Below, piece by piece: positions 43,155 to 52,626 of a stretch of DNA of 64,000 bases; position 1 is the stretch's first letter; every line of letters starts with the position of its first letter. Made by a program: the position numbers and the translations under genes. The DNA lies in NCBI GenBank assembly GCA_009377525.1, contig WHTW01000003.1, forward strand, positions 1 to 64,000. The letters are read 5' to 3'. The notes under the pieces are model-generated. The model was not told the DNA's origin, did not search any database, and was given only the letters and a program-made list of their open reading frames with translations. This DNA is from Rhodospirillales bacterium (GTDB taxonomy: Bacteria > Pseudomonadota > Alphaproteobacteria > Reyranellales > Reyranellaceae).

Positions 43155-43815
43155 CGTGCTTGCCGAAGAACTCCAGCGTGCGCGCCATGGCCTGCTTGGA
43201 GGCCGCGGCGTCGTAGCTGCCGCGCTCGTCGCAATGGAAGCCGTGATCGGCCGGGTAGTCGAAGATCTGCACGTCGGGATGGAGCTTCCTGAGCTCGTTC
43301 ACGTGCGTCATCGGGATGTGCATGTCCTTGTCGCCGAAATGCATCTGGATCGGCACCTGCGGCTTCTCGTTCTTGGTGCCGTAGATGCCACCGCCGTAAT
43401 AGGCCGACACCGCATCAGGCCTGAGCCGGGTCGCCGACAGCCAGGCGATGGTGCCGCCCCAGCAGTAGCCGGTGACCGCGACCTTCTTGGCGCCGCGCTT
43501 CTTCAGCTCCTCGATCGCGGCCTCGACGTCCTGCACCGGCTTGTCGAGCCCGAGCTCGGTCACGTACTTGCGGCCCTCGGCGATGGTGTCGGGCGTGTAG
43601 CCGAGCTCGATGCCGGTCTTGATGTGGTCGAAGAACTGCGGCGCCAGCGCGAGATAGCCGTCGGCCGCGAACTTGTCGGTCACCGCCCGGACGTGGTGGT
43701 TGACGCCAAAGATCTCCTGGATGACGACCACGCCGCCCTTGGGCGTGCCCTTGGGCGTGGCGAGATAGGCGCCGATCTCGCCGGCCTTTGACTTAAGACG
43801 AATATCCTCGCCCAT
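43147..43815 (-). CDS. dienelactone hydrolase family protein
   Basis: A 222-residue alpha/beta hydrolase with a cysteine nucleophile (AVTGYCWGGTIAW), an aspartate in FGDKDMHIP and a histidine in ADHGFHCDE; these give the Cys-Asp-His triad of carboxymethylenebutenolidases. VVVIQEIFGVNHHVRAV matches the family's oxyanion region. The start at 43815 is close to the divergent PaiB gene (109 bp). It heads the operon with CaiB and the CitE-like lyase, suggesting it opens a ring or thioester-linked intermediate in the same pathway. The specific substrate is unknown. Confidence 0.92.
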   Translation of the reverse strand: MGEDIRLKSKAGEIGAYLATPKGTPKGGVVVIQEIFGVNHHVRAVTDKFAADGYLALAPQFFDHIKTGIELGYTPDTIAEGRKYVTELGLDKPVQDVEAAIEELKKRGAKKVAVTGYCWGGTIAWLSATRLRPDAVSAYYGGGIYGTKNEKPQVPIQMHFGDKDMHIPMTHVNELRKLHPDVQIFDYPADHGFHCDERGSYDAAASKQAMARTLEFFGKHVG

Positions 43816-43924
43816 GAGAAATCCTCCCGATTGCGGCGGCATTGGACATGGTATTGGCGCGCCATTCAACCGGTTCCCCATCGGGGAGCGGAAGCGCGCC
43901 AAGAAGCCAGCCCAAGAGAGATCC

Positions 43925-44548
43925 ATGTACATTCCCAAACACTTCGAGGGCAGCGAGCCCACAGGTCGCGAGATCATGCAGGCCCACAGCTGGGCTCTGC
44001 TGATGACCGCCGACGCCGAGGGCGCGCCAATGGCCACCCATCTGTCGCTGCTCTGGCAGGAAGACGGCAGCGAGCACGGCTCGCTGATCGGTCACATGGC
44101 GCGCGCCAACGGCCATTGGGAGCTGTTCGAGCGTCCGGCCGATTCGCTGGCGCTGTTCTGGGGCCCGCACGCCTATGTCTCGCCGACTTGGTACACGCCG
44201 GGCCCCAAGGTGCCGACCTGGAACTACGTCACCGTGCATGCCTATGGCCGGCCGCAGATCATCGACGACACCAAAGGCGCGCTGGTCGTGTTGGCCAAGC
44301 TCGCGGCGGCCTACGAAGGAACGGGGCCGGACGCCTGGGGCCTCGGCCGCCTGCCGCCCGGCAATGCCGAGATGCAGACCAAGGGCATCGTCGCCTTCCG
44401 CATGCCGCTCAAACGCGTCGAGACCAAGATCAAGCTCAGCCAAAATCGCAACCTGGAAGATCGCACGCGCGTCATCGCCAGGCTCGAGGCGAGCGACAGC
44501 CAGGATGCGCAGGCCACGGCCAAGTGGATGAAGCGCGTGCTGTCCTGA
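43925..44548 (+). CDS. PaiB-like FMN-binding negative transcriptional regulator
   Basis: A 207-residue split-barrel protein of the PaiB family: MYIPKHFEGSEP start, GSLIGHMARAN, FWGPHAYVSPTWY, VPTWNYVTVHAYG and the end GIVAFRMPLKRVETKIKLSQN. In Bacillus PaiB represses sporulation and protease genes; in proteobacteria the role is open. Its stop overlaps the YdeI-type gene by one base (TGATG), so both are translated together. The start at 43925 is preferred for length and the AAGAGAGA site. Confidence 0.93.
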   Translation: MYIPKHFEGSEPTGREIMQAHSWALLMTADAEGAPMATHLSLLWQEDGSEHGSLIGHMARANGHWELFERPADSLALFWGPHAYVSPTWYTPGPKVPTWNYVTVHAYGRPQIIDDTKGALVVLAKLAAAYEGTGPDAWGLGRLPPGNAEMQTKGIVAFRMPLKRVETKIKLSQNRNLEDRTRVIARLEASDSQDAQATAKWMKRVLS

Positions 44549-45153
44549 TGGCGGTGCGCGAGTTCAAGACGGCCGAGAGTTTCTATAAGTGGCTCGGCAG
44601 GCAGCACGACAAGGCGGACGAGGTCTGGATCAAGATCCACAAGGTCGGCTCGGGCCTGCGATCGATCACGCCCAAGGAAGCGATCGACGTCGTGCTGTGC
44701 TGGGGCTGGATCGACGGCATCCGCAAGGGATTTGACGATAAAAGCTTCCTGCAGCGCTACACGCCGCGCGGCCGCAAGAGCACCTGGAGCCAGATCAACG
44801 TCGACAACGTCGACCGGCTGATCAAGGAGGGCCGGATGACCGAGCACGGCCTGCGCGAGGTCGAGGCCGCCAAGGCCGACGGGCGCTGGGATCGCGCCTA
44901 CAGGATCAAGGGCACGACGATGCCGGTCGATCTGCAGGCCGCCATCGACGCCGAGCCGAAGGCCCGGCGCATGTTCGAGAAGCTCAGCGCCCAGAACCGC
45001 TTTGCGCTGGCCTTCCGCACCCAGAACATGAAGACCGAGAGCGGGCGACGAAGGAAGATCGAGACCTTCGTCGACATGCTGAAGCGCGGCGAGACGATCT
45101 ACCCGCAGAAGGGCGTCACTTCGCCTTCAAGAGGTCGGTCACCTTCAGGATGA
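44548..45153 (+). CDS. YdeI/OmpD-associated family protein
   Basis: A 201-residue soluble protein. The YdeI pattern is visible: FYKWLGRQHDKADEVWIKIH, KEAIDVVLCWGWIDGIRKGF, QRYTPRGRKSTWSQIN and a C-terminal RRRKIETFVDMLKRGE helix. Homologues relate to cationic-peptide resistance or stress, but function is not settled. It is coupled to PaiB upstream. The last 38 bases run into the convergent phytase-like gene, so its C-terminal extension (KGVTSPSRGRSPSG) may not be conserved. Confidence 0.85.
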   Translation: MAVREFKTAESFYKWLGRQHDKADEVWIKIHKVGSGLRSITPKEAIDVVLCWGWIDGIRKGFDDKSFLQRYTPRGRKSTWSQINVDNVDRLIKEGRMTEHGLREVEAAKADGRWDRAYRIKGTTMPVDLQAAIDAEPKARRMFEKLSAQNRFALAFRTQNMKTESGRRRKIETFVDMLKRGETIYPQKGVTSPSRGRSPSG

Positions 45154-46481
45154 CCAGCTCGTTGTCGTCCGATTTGCCGAGCGCGCGGCCCGACGAGAAA
45201 GGCAGGTTGTTGTCGTTGCCGACGATGATGCGATCGCCGTCCAAGACGTCGACATTCTCGATGGTGAAGAACGGGAAGGTGAACTTGCCGTCCTTGCCGC
45301 CCTGGCGGGCGACCTTGTTGGGATTGTCGATGTCCATCAAGTCGATGTAGCCCACCTTCTTCACGAACCCGTCGCCGTCGGCCTGGCCGAAGTCGACCTT
45401 GTAGATGCGCTTGAACCTGGCAGGCACGTTGAAACAGTCGGGCTTGGGCGCGCCGGCGGCGCAGGCGAGCGCGGGATCGCCTTCGCTGTCGTCGCGCTCG
45501 ATGATCAGACCGCTCTGAGCGTCGATCAGGTTGAAGTCGCCGATCGAGTTGGTCGGCGCTTCGAGCGCATACTTCCAGCTCTTGCCGGTGTAGGCGCCCT
45601 TGTCGACATCGAACTCGAGGATGCGAAGGTAAGTCGTGCCTTCCTTCGACTCGGGCTGGCCGTCGGCCGCCGTCAGCAGCGGCCCCTCGAGCAGAGGATA
45701 GAGGAACTTGCCGTCGGGCGAGGCCGCCATGCCCTCGAAGCCCTTGCTGCGACGGACGTCGAACTTTACCGGGCCGGGGACGGCCGGCATCAGTGTCGCC
45801 GGATGGTCGGGCGAGCGCACGGGCTTGCCGTCGACCATGGTCTCGAACACCTGCAGCACCTTGCCGTTCTTGTCGGTCTTGATCAGGAACGGCCCGAACT
45901 CGTCGCCGAGCCACAGCGTGTCGCCGATCGGCTGGATCGATTCGATGTCGAAGTCTCCGCCTGTGAGATAGCGCTTGGCCGTGTTCTCGTTGACGATGCG
46001 GAACGGCACCTTGCGGTCGGGATCGTGCAGGAAGGTCGTCGACGCGCGCTCGACCGCGCCCGTCTTCCAGTCGGGCTTCACCACATGGAACATCAGCATC
46101 GCGTCGGGCGAGTTGGCCTTCGAGCCGAAGCCGTTGTCGGTCAGCGTCAGGAACGTGCCGTCCTTCTGGGTCTTGATGCCTGACAGGCCCTGCACCGGCT
46201 GGCCCTTGAGCGGCAGGCTGATGCCGGTGGGTCGCGGCGCCGCCTTGTCGGACAGGGCGGAGATGCCGGGCATGCTCTCCGGCGTGTCGACCCGCTTGGC
46301 CGGGCGGGCCGGCATAGCGGCCAGAGATCCGCAACTGCTCGGGCGCATCGGCCGGCGGCGGCACGAGCGTCATCGCCGGCAGGACTGCCTGGCCTTCGAG
46401 GGCGGCCGGATACTTGGCCTGGGCCATGGCGCTGGTCGCCAGAAGGATCGCAGTTGTGGCGAGCAGGAATGATTTGCGCAA
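45116..46481 (-). pseudogene. phytase-like esterase (esterase-like activity of phytase family), frameshifted
   Basis: A signal peptide (MRKSFLLATTAILLATSAMA, from a TTG at 46481 after GGGGAG) and the first mature residues lie in one frame up to GRYAGP. The rest (KRVDTPESMPGISALSDKAA, KAAPRPTGISLPLKGQPVQG, the YLTGGDFDIESI and IIERDDSEGDPA blocks, ending IILKVTDLLKAK-like) lies in the next frame to 45116. The break falls at 46293-46314 in a run of C and G, so one base is missing. Without it the product is about 450 residues, like other exported members. They form beta-propellers with phosphoesterase-like activity. It is divergent from phoX. Confidence 0.8.
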
Positions 46482-46663
46482 GCTTTGTCTCCCCGAAAAG
46501 AGTCCGAGAAGGCGTGCTAGTCCCGCGCCGCTACGGTTTGGCGACGGCCCTGTGGATGGTCGACGGAGCGACAGTCGATCGTAACGAAAATGAAATCCTA
46601 TCGTCACGGGGCTATCGCCGGTGAGGTCTACCTCCGCCACAAAGTCGCCAAAAGGAGATTGGG

Positions 46664-48598
46664 ATGGACCTGCGCAGCACCGGAAACGTCGACCCCGAGG
46701 ATACCGGGTCGAACCCCAGCACAGAGGCCTCGATGGGCGAACTGATCGAGCGCCGCCTGGGGCGTCGGGCGGCCCTGCGTGGGCTCGTGGGGGCCGGTGC
46801 TGTCGCCACGCTCGCGCATGAGCTGTTGGACAGCACCGCGCTCGCCCAGCCGACCGGCCCCTCGACGCTCACCTTCAAGGAGGTAGCGCACGGCCTGGAC
46901 AAGACCCAGCATGTGCCCGAGGGCTACGAGGCGCAGGTCCTGATCCGCTGGGGCGATCCCGTCGTCGCTGGTGCGGCGGCCTTCGATCCCAACAACCTGA
47001 CGCCGGCCGCGCAGGAAAAGCAGTTCGGTTACAACTGCGACTTCATCGGCCTGCATCCGCTGCCGGCCGGCAGCACGACGGGCGATCGCTTCCTCATGGT
47101 CGTCAACCACGAATACACCGATCCCGGCCTGATGTTCGCGGGCCTGGGCGCGGGCCGCAGCGTCAACCTCAAGGCCTCCAAACCGCAGGTCGAGGTCGAA
47201 TTGGCGGCGCATGGCGGCTCGGTCATCGAGGTCGTCCGCGAAGGCGGCACCTGGAAGGTCGTACCGAACAGCAAGTATGCTAGGCGCATCACAGCCAACA
47301 CGTCCTTCGAGGTATCCGGGCCGGCTGCCGGACACGAAAAGATGAAGACCTCGGCGGATCCGACGGGCCGCAAGGTGCTCGGCATGCTGAACAACTGCGC
47401 CGGTGGCGAGACGCCCTGGGGCACTTGGCTGACGGCCGAGGAGAACTTCAACGGCTATTTCGGCGGCGATGCGGAGAAGTTGCCGGACGCCAAGGCCTAC
47501 AAGCGCTACGGCATCTCGAAGGCGACATGGTACGCCTGGGCACAGCATATCGATCGCTTCAACGTCGAGAAGGAGCCGAACGAGCCCAATCGCTTCGGTT
47601 GGATCGTCGAGGTCGATCCCTACGATCCGGGCTCGACGCCCATCAAGCGCACCGCGCTGGGACGCTTCAAGCATGAGGGTTGCCATCACTCCCTGGCCAA
47701 GGACGGCCGGGTCGTCATCTACATGGGTGACGATGAGCGCTTCGACTACGTCTACAAGTTCATCACTGCCAAGCCGTGGAACCGCAACGACCGCGCCGCC
47801 AACAAGGACCTGCTCGACGAGGGAACGCTCTACGTTGCCCGCTTCGCGGACGATGGCAAGATCGAGTGGCTGCCGCTGGTCCACGGCCAGGGACCGCTGA
47901 CCGCCGAGAATGGCTTCATCAGCCAAGCCGACGTGGTGATCTACGCGCGCATGGCGGCCGACCTCGTGAAGGCTACGCCGATGGACCGGCCGGAGGACGT
48001 CGAGGCCAACCCGGTGAACGGGCGCGTCTACGTCATGCTGACCAACAACACCCGACGAACCGAGCAGCAGGTCAACAAGCCCAACCCGCTCGCGCGCAAC
48101 GCCCATGGCCATGTCATCGAGATCACGCCCAAGGACGGCGACCACGCCTCGACCGAAGGCACCTGGTCGATCTTCCTGGTCGGCGGCCGGCCCGGCATCG
48201 ACCCGGGCGCGCGCTATCATCGCGCGGTGACGGAGAATGGCTGGCTGTCTTGCGTCGACAACTGCACCTTCGACAGCAAGGGCCGCATCTGGATCGCCAC
48301 CGACGGTGCGCCGACGGCGGCCGGCATCGCCGACGGCCTCTATGGCGCCGACACCGCGGGCTATGGCCGTGGGCTGACCCGCTGCTTCTTCCAGGCCCCG
48401 AGGGGCGCCGAGGTCTGCGGGCCCATCATCTCGCCCGACGACAGCACGGTGTTTCTGGCCATCCAGCATCCGGGAGAGGATGCCGGCTCGACCTTCGAGA
48501 AGCCGTCGACGCGCTGGCCGGACTTCAAGGACGGCATGCCGCCGCGGCCCTCGGTGATCGCCATCACGAAGAAAGGCGGCGGCGCGATCGGGTCATGA
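46664..48598 (+). CDS. PhoX family alkaline phosphatase (DUF839)
   Basis: A 644-residue exported phosphatase. The twin-arginine signal is RRLGRRAALRGLVGAGAVAT (about residues 30-55). The mature part is the PhoX propeller: FGYNCDFIGLHPLP, VVNHEYTDP, GTWLTAEENFNGYFGG, FKHEGCHHSLAKDGRVVIY, GDDERFDYVYKF and IWIATDGAP, which hold calcium and iron ligands. The start is the ATG at 46664. It lies 182 bp from the divergent phytase-like gene, suggesting both take phosphorus from organic phosphate. Confidence 0.92.
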   Translation: MDLRSTGNVDPEDTGSNPSTEASMGELIERRLGRRAALRGLVGAGAVATLAHELLDSTALAQPTGPSTLTFKEVAHGLDKTQHVPEGYEAQVLIRWGDPVVAGAAAFDPNNLTPAAQEKQFGYNCDFIGLHPLPAGSTTGDRFLMVVNHEYTDPGLMFAGLGAGRSVNLKASKPQVEVELAAHGGSVIEVVREGGTWKVVPNSKYARRITANTSFEVSGPAAGHEKMKTSADPTGRKVLGMLNNCAGGETPWGTWLTAEENFNGYFGGDAEKLPDAKAYKRYGISKATWYAWAQHIDRFNVEKEPNEPNRFGWIVEVDPYDPGSTPIKRTALGRFKHEGCHHSLAKDGRVVIYMGDDERFDYVYKFITAKPWNRNDRAANKDLLDEGTLYVARFADDGKIEWLPLVHGQGPLTAENGFISQADVVIYARMAADLVKATPMDRPEDVEANPVNGRVYVMLTNNTRRTEQQVNKPNPLARNAHGHVIEITPKDGDHASTEGTWSIFLVGGRPGIDPGARYHRAVTENGWLSCVDNCTFDSKGRIWIATDGAPTAAGIADGLYGADTAGYGRGLTRCFFQAPRGAEVCGPIISPDDSTVFLAIQHPGEDAGSTFEKPSTRWPDFKDGMPPRPSVIAITKKGGGAIGS

Positions 48599-48599
48599 T

Positions 48600-48628
48600 G
48601 GGAGCGCGGGCCGGAGGCCCGCGCTCCC
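48600..48628. terminator. GC-rich hairpin between phoX and ridA, probable bidirectional terminator
   Basis: GGGAGCGCGGGCC and GGCCCGCGCTCCC are perfect 13-bp arms around GGA. It is a short, single-stem member of the GGAGCGC repeat family. It lies two bases after the phoX stop and one base before the ridA stop, so it separates convergent genes. Confidence 0.7.
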
Positions 48629-48629
48629 T

Positions 48630-49034
48630 TCAAGAATCGATGACCGCTGTCGCGTCGATCTCGAACAGCCAGCCGGGGCGCACCAGGCGGCTGACGAAGA
48701 CGAAGGTGCTGACGGGCGGTGCCTTGGTGTCGACGTAACGGTCGCGCACCTCGCGGAAGGTGGCGAGCTGTGCCGGATCGACCGAGGCCACGCAGTAGTT
48801 GTTGATCTTCACGATGTCCTTGAAGGTGCCGCCGGCAGCGCGCACGGCGGCGTCGAGGTTCTTGAACACCTGCTCGACCTGGGCGCCAAAGTCGTTCTCG
48901 CCGACGAGGTTGCCGGCAGCGTCGTGGGCGACCTGGCCCGCGATCAGCACCAGCTTGCCCTTGGTCACCTCGGCGATCTGCGAATAGCCGGTCGGCGGCG
49001 GCATGGTCTTTGGGCTGGAGAGGGTGACGGTCAT
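48630..49034 (-). CDS. RidA family protein
   Basis: A 134-residue YjgF/RidA fold protein; the canonical function is hydrolysis of reactive enamine/imine intermediates of amino-acid breakdown. It has the GYSQIAEVTKGKLVLIAGQV core, an FKNLDAAVRAAGGTF helix and ending SRLVRPGWLFEIDATAV. The canonical arginine is in the F-V-S-R-L region. The start at 49034 overlaps merR's stop (ATGA), so it is coupled to a MerR regulator. It ends at a hairpin terminator. Confidence 0.88.
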   Translation of the reverse strand: MTVTLSSPKTMPPPTGYSQIAEVTKGKLVLIAGQVAHDAAGNLVGENDFGAQVEQVFKNLDAAVRAAGGTFKDIVKINNYCVASVDPAQLATFREVRDRYVDTKAPPVSTFVFVSRLVRPGWLFEIDATAVIDS

Positions 49035-49840
49035 GGCGAGACTCCTGTGGCGGGACGCAGCGGGAACTGGATCTCGGTGAGATCGAAACGGCGATCGCCG
49101 GCGCTCGAGAAATAGCGCTCGCGCATCGGCCCTTCGATCTCGAACGGCTGGTCGGCGACCGCTGCCTTGGCCGCGGCGCGCGCCGAGGCGAAGTCCTCCT
49201 CGTCGCTGGGATGGACGACGCAGGCCGCGCGACAGGCCGGGAGCTGGTAGAGCTTCACGTTGCGCACTGACACCGGCCGCTCCAGCAGCACCAGCGCCCC
49301 GCAATCGATCTGCCGCTTGTGTGGCGCACAGTGATGCCACACCGCGCCGTGCCCGGCGATGCGGGCGGTGTCGGGCAGGGCCCGCGCGATCTCGTCGAAC
49401 AGCGAATCGACGACGCCGTACTCGGGCACGACCCGGCGCAGGCTGGCGACGAACGCCGCCGGCACGTCGCGCACCACGGCGCCGGGTGCGGCGTCGCGGT
49501 CGCCTTCGAGATGGCGGATGCGCGCTTCGATGGCGGCCAGCTGCGCCTGCTCGGCGTCGATGCGCCGGGCCACGGCGGCCCGCCGCTCGTCGAGCAGGCG
49601 GCGCATGCGCTCGGGCGAGGGGGCGTCCTGCAGGACCTGGCGGATGCGCTCCAATGACAGGCCGAGCGCGCGCAGCACCATCAGCCGGTGCAGGTCGTCG
49701 AGCTGGTCGGTCGCGTAGGAGCGATAGCCGGTGGCGGCGTCGACATGGGCCGGCCTTAGGACGCCGATCGCCTCGTAGTGGCGCAGCGCCTTGACCGAGA
49801 CGCGGCCGCGGCGGGCGAATTCACCGATCCTGAGCATCAT
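49031..49840 (-). CDS. MerR family regulator with GyrI-like effector domain
   Basis: A 269-residue regulator. The MerR helix-turn-helix is at residues 2-70 (LRIGEFARRGRVSVKALRHY, YEAIGVLRPAHVDAATGYRS), a coiled coil at 80-115, then a GyrI/BltR-like ligand-binding domain (about 120-269). It lacks the metal-binding cysteines of MerR or CueR, so it is a drug- or metabolite-type (BltR/TipA). It is coupled to RidA, so the pair may sense and remove a reactive metabolite (inference). Confidence 0.9.
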   Translation of the reverse strand: MMLRIGEFARRGRVSVKALRHYEAIGVLRPAHVDAATGYRSYATDQLDDLHRLMVLRALGLSLERIRQVLQDAPSPERMRRLLDERRAAVARRIDAEQAQLAAIEARIRHLEGDRDAAPGAVVRDVPAAFVASLRRVVPEYGVVDSLFDEIARALPDTARIAGHGAVWHHCAPHKRQIDCGALVLLERPVSVRNVKLYQLPACRAACVVHPSDEEDFASARAAAKAAVADQPFEIEGPMRERYFSSAGDRRFDLTEIQFPLRPATGVSP

Positions 49841-50127
49841 GGCCGGACCGTAGCGCCTCCCCTTACAGGAGAGTCAAGACGCTCAAACTCTGATCTTTTT
49901 GCCGTGTTTTCAGGCAGGGACGGGCCGGGTCATCAGCCCTAACGGCCTGGCGGCCATGTATCTGACATTGGCCCGCTTCTTGCTGCCTGTCCCGCAGGGC
50001 CAACGATGGCCTGTTTCTAGCGCTTCACCCAACGACGGGTATTCGGCAGTGCCGCCGACGTGTTCTCGGTTCCTCGCGGAATCGAAGGCAATGACCTGCG
50101 CGTTCTTTTGTTTGTTGGGTGTACGCG

Positions 50128-52626
50128 ATGGCCTCTCACGCGAAGCAAAGACTCGTCGTCGTCGGCAACGGCATGGCGCCCGGCCGCGCCCTGGAGTGGC
50201 TGTTCGAGACCGCGCCCGACGCTTACGAGGTGACGATCTTCAACGCCGAGCCGCGGGTGAACTACGACCGCATCATGCTGTCGCCCGTGCTCTCGGGTGA
50301 CAGGTCGTTCGAAGAGATCGTGATCCATGGCGACGGCTGGTACGTCAAACACGGCGTCACTCTGTACAAGGGCGCCAGGGTTACGCGCATCGACCGTGCG
50401 GCGCGCACCGTCACCGCCGCGTTCGTGCCCTCGCGCAGCGGCCGGCCCTCGCTGCAGCCGCCGGTCACCGTCGCCTACGACAAGCTGATCGTCGCCACCG
50501 GCTCCAATCCCATCATCATCCCGGTGCCCGGCCATGACCTGCCGGGCGTGCTGACCTACCGCGATCTCGACGACGTCGAGGCCATGCTGCTGGCCGCCAA
50601 GTCGCGCGGCAGCGCGGTCGTCATCGGCGGCGGCCTTTTGGGCCTCGAGGCCGCCGCCGGCCTGCAGGCGCAGCGCATGGACGTCACGGTCGTTCACCTC
50701 ATGCCGACCCTGATGGAGCGCCAGCTCGATCCCGCCGCCGGCCATCTCCTGCAGCGGGCCATCGAGGCGCGCGGCATCAAGGTGCTGACGCGCGCCAACA
50801 CCAAGGCGATCGTCGGCAACGGCCGCGTCGAGGGCGTCGAGCTCGACAACGGCACGCGCCTGCCGGCCGACCTGGTCGTGATGGCCGTCGGCATCCGACC
50901 CAACATGCAGCTCGCCAAAGATGCGGGCATTACCGTCAACCGCGGCATCGTGGTCGACGCCAAGATGCACACCAGCGATCCCGACATCTTTGCCCTCGGC
51001 GAGTGCGCCGAAGCGGACGGCCAGGTGTTCGGCCTGGTGGCGCCGCTCTACGAGATGGCGAACATCGTTGCCGGGCAGCTCGTCGGCAATGCTTCGGCGA
51101 GCTTCAAGTCGAGCGCCACGGCGACCAAGCTCAAGGTCACCGGTATCAACCTCTACTCCGCCGGCGACTTCGCCGAGGCCAAGGATCGCGAGGAGATCGT
51201 CCTGCGCGACGCCACGCGCGGTGTCTATCGCCGGCTGGTGCTGAAGGACAACCGCATCATCGGCGCGGTGATGTATGGCAACACGTCGGACGGGCCGTGG
51301 TTCTTCGACCTCCTGAAGCGCGGGACCGACGTCGCCGACATGCGCGAGACGCTGATCTTCGGCCAGAACTACGCCGGCGGCATTCCGCTCGATCCCGCGG
51401 CCGCCGTCGCCGCGCTGCCCGACGATGCCGAGATCTGCGGCTGCAATGGTGTCTGCAAGGGCAAGATCACGGGTGCGATCGCGGGCCTGGGGCTCAAAAG
51501 CCTGGACGAGGTAAGGGCGCACACCAAGGCCTCGGCCTCGTGCGGCTCCTGCACCGGGCTGGTCGAGCAGCTCCTCAAGGCCCAGCTCGGCGACGCCTAC
51601 AATCCGGCGGCCGTGCAGCCGATGTGCGGCTGCACCGACTTGGGCCACGACGACGTGCGCCGGCTGATCGTCGCCAAGGAGCTGAAGTCGATCCCGCAGC
51701 TCATGCAGGAGCTGGAGTGGAAGACCTCGTGCGGCTGCGGCAAGTGCCGGCCGGCGCTGAACTACTACATGCTGTGCAACTGGCCCGGCGAATATGTCGA
51801 CGACAGCCAATCGCGCTTCATCAACGAGCGGGTCCACGCCAACATCCAGAAGGACGGCACCTACTCGGTCGTGCCGCGCATGTGGGGCGGCCAGACCAGC
51901 GCCAAGGAACTGCGCGCCATCGCCGACATCGTCGACAAGTACAAGATCCCGACAGTCAAGGTGACCGGCGGCCAGCGCATCGACATGCTGGGCGTCGCCA
52001 AGGAGGACCTGCCCGGCGTGTGGGCCGACCTGAGTGCTGCCGGCATGGTCTCGGGCCACGCCTACGCCAAGGGGTTGCGCACGGTGAAGACCTGCGTCGG
52101 CACCGACTGGTGCCGCTTCGGCACGCAGGATTCGACGGGGCTGGGCGTCAAGCTCGAGAAGTTCATGTGGGGTTCGTGGACGCCGGCCAAGGTCAAGCTC
52201 GCCGTCTCGGGCTGCCCGCGCAACTGCGCCGAGGCGACCTGCAAGGACATCGGCGTCATCTGCATCGACTCCGGCTACGACATCCACTTCGCCGGCGCCG
52301 CGGGCCTCGAGATCAAGGGCACCGAGCTTTTGGGCCACGTCGCCACCGAGGAGGAGGCGATCGAGGCGATCGGCGCACTGACCCAGCTCTATCGCGAGCA
52401 GGGCCGCTATCTCGAGCGTATCTACAAGTGGGCCAAGCGCGTCGGCCTGGAAACCATCCGCCAGCAGATCATGGAGGACGGCGAGCGCCGCCGCACTCTC
52501 TACGACCGCTTCGTCTTCTCCCAGCAGTTTGCCCAGATCGATCCCTGGGCCGAGCGCGCCCAGGGCAAGGACGCGCACGAGTTCGCGCCGGTCGCCGACC
52601 TCACCCTGCGCGAGGCCGCGGAATGA
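50128..52626 (+). CDS. nirB: nitrite reductase (NADH) large subunit
   Basis: Reduces nitrite to ammonium in the cytoplasm. The 832-residue enzyme has a FAD/NAD domain (VVVGNGMAPGRALEWL, VVIGGGLLGLEAAAGL), a bacterioferredoxin-like [2Fe-2S] BFD domain (CGCNGVCKG, near 437), a second CGCGKC site (TSCGCGKCRPALNYYM), then the sulphite/nitrite reductase repeat and the siroheme-[4Fe-4S] domain with CVGTDWCRFG and SGCPRNCAEATCKD. The ATG at 50128 is chosen over a GTG nine bases earlier. nirD overlaps its stop. The leader upstream is 287 bp long. Confidence 0.96.
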   Translation: MASHAKQRLVVVGNGMAPGRALEWLFETAPDAYEVTIFNAEPRVNYDRIMLSPVLSGDRSFEEIVIHGDGWYVKHGVTLYKGARVTRIDRAARTVTAAFVPSRSGRPSLQPPVTVAYDKLIVATGSNPIIIPVPGHDLPGVLTYRDLDDVEAMLLAAKSRGSAVVIGGGLLGLEAAAGLQAQRMDVTVVHLMPTLMERQLDPAAGHLLQRAIEARGIKVLTRANTKAIVGNGRVEGVELDNGTRLPADLVVMAVGIRPNMQLAKDAGITVNRGIVVDAKMHTSDPDIFALGECAEADGQVFGLVAPLYEMANIVAGQLVGNASASFKSSATATKLKVTGINLYSAGDFAEAKDREEIVLRDATRGVYRRLVLKDNRIIGAVMYGNTSDGPWFFDLLKRGTDVADMRETLIFGQNYAGGIPLDPAAAVAALPDDAEICGCNGVCKGKITGAIAGLGLKSLDEVRAHTKASASCGSCTGLVEQLLKAQLGDAYNPAAVQPMCGCTDLGHDDVRRLIVAKELKSIPQLMQELEWKTSCGCGKCRPALNYYMLCNWPGEYVDDSQSRFINERVHANIQKDGTYSVVPRMWGGQTSAKELRAIADIVDKYKIPTVKVTGGQRIDMLGVAKEDLPGVWADLSAAGMVSGHAYAKGLRTVKTCVGTDWCRFGTQDSTGLGVKLEKFMWGSWTPAKVKLAVSGCPRNCAEATCKDIGVICIDSGYDIHFAGAAGLEIKGTELLGHVATEEEAIEAIGALTQLYREQGRYLERIYKWAKRVGLETIRQQIMEDGERRRTLYDRFVFSQQFAQIDPWAERAQGKDAHEFAPVADLTLREAAE

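Noticed and set aside
50017-52578. An 853-codon minus-strand open frame opposite nirB
   Set aside because: nirB has all cofactor motifs on the plus strand, and the minus-strand product has none.
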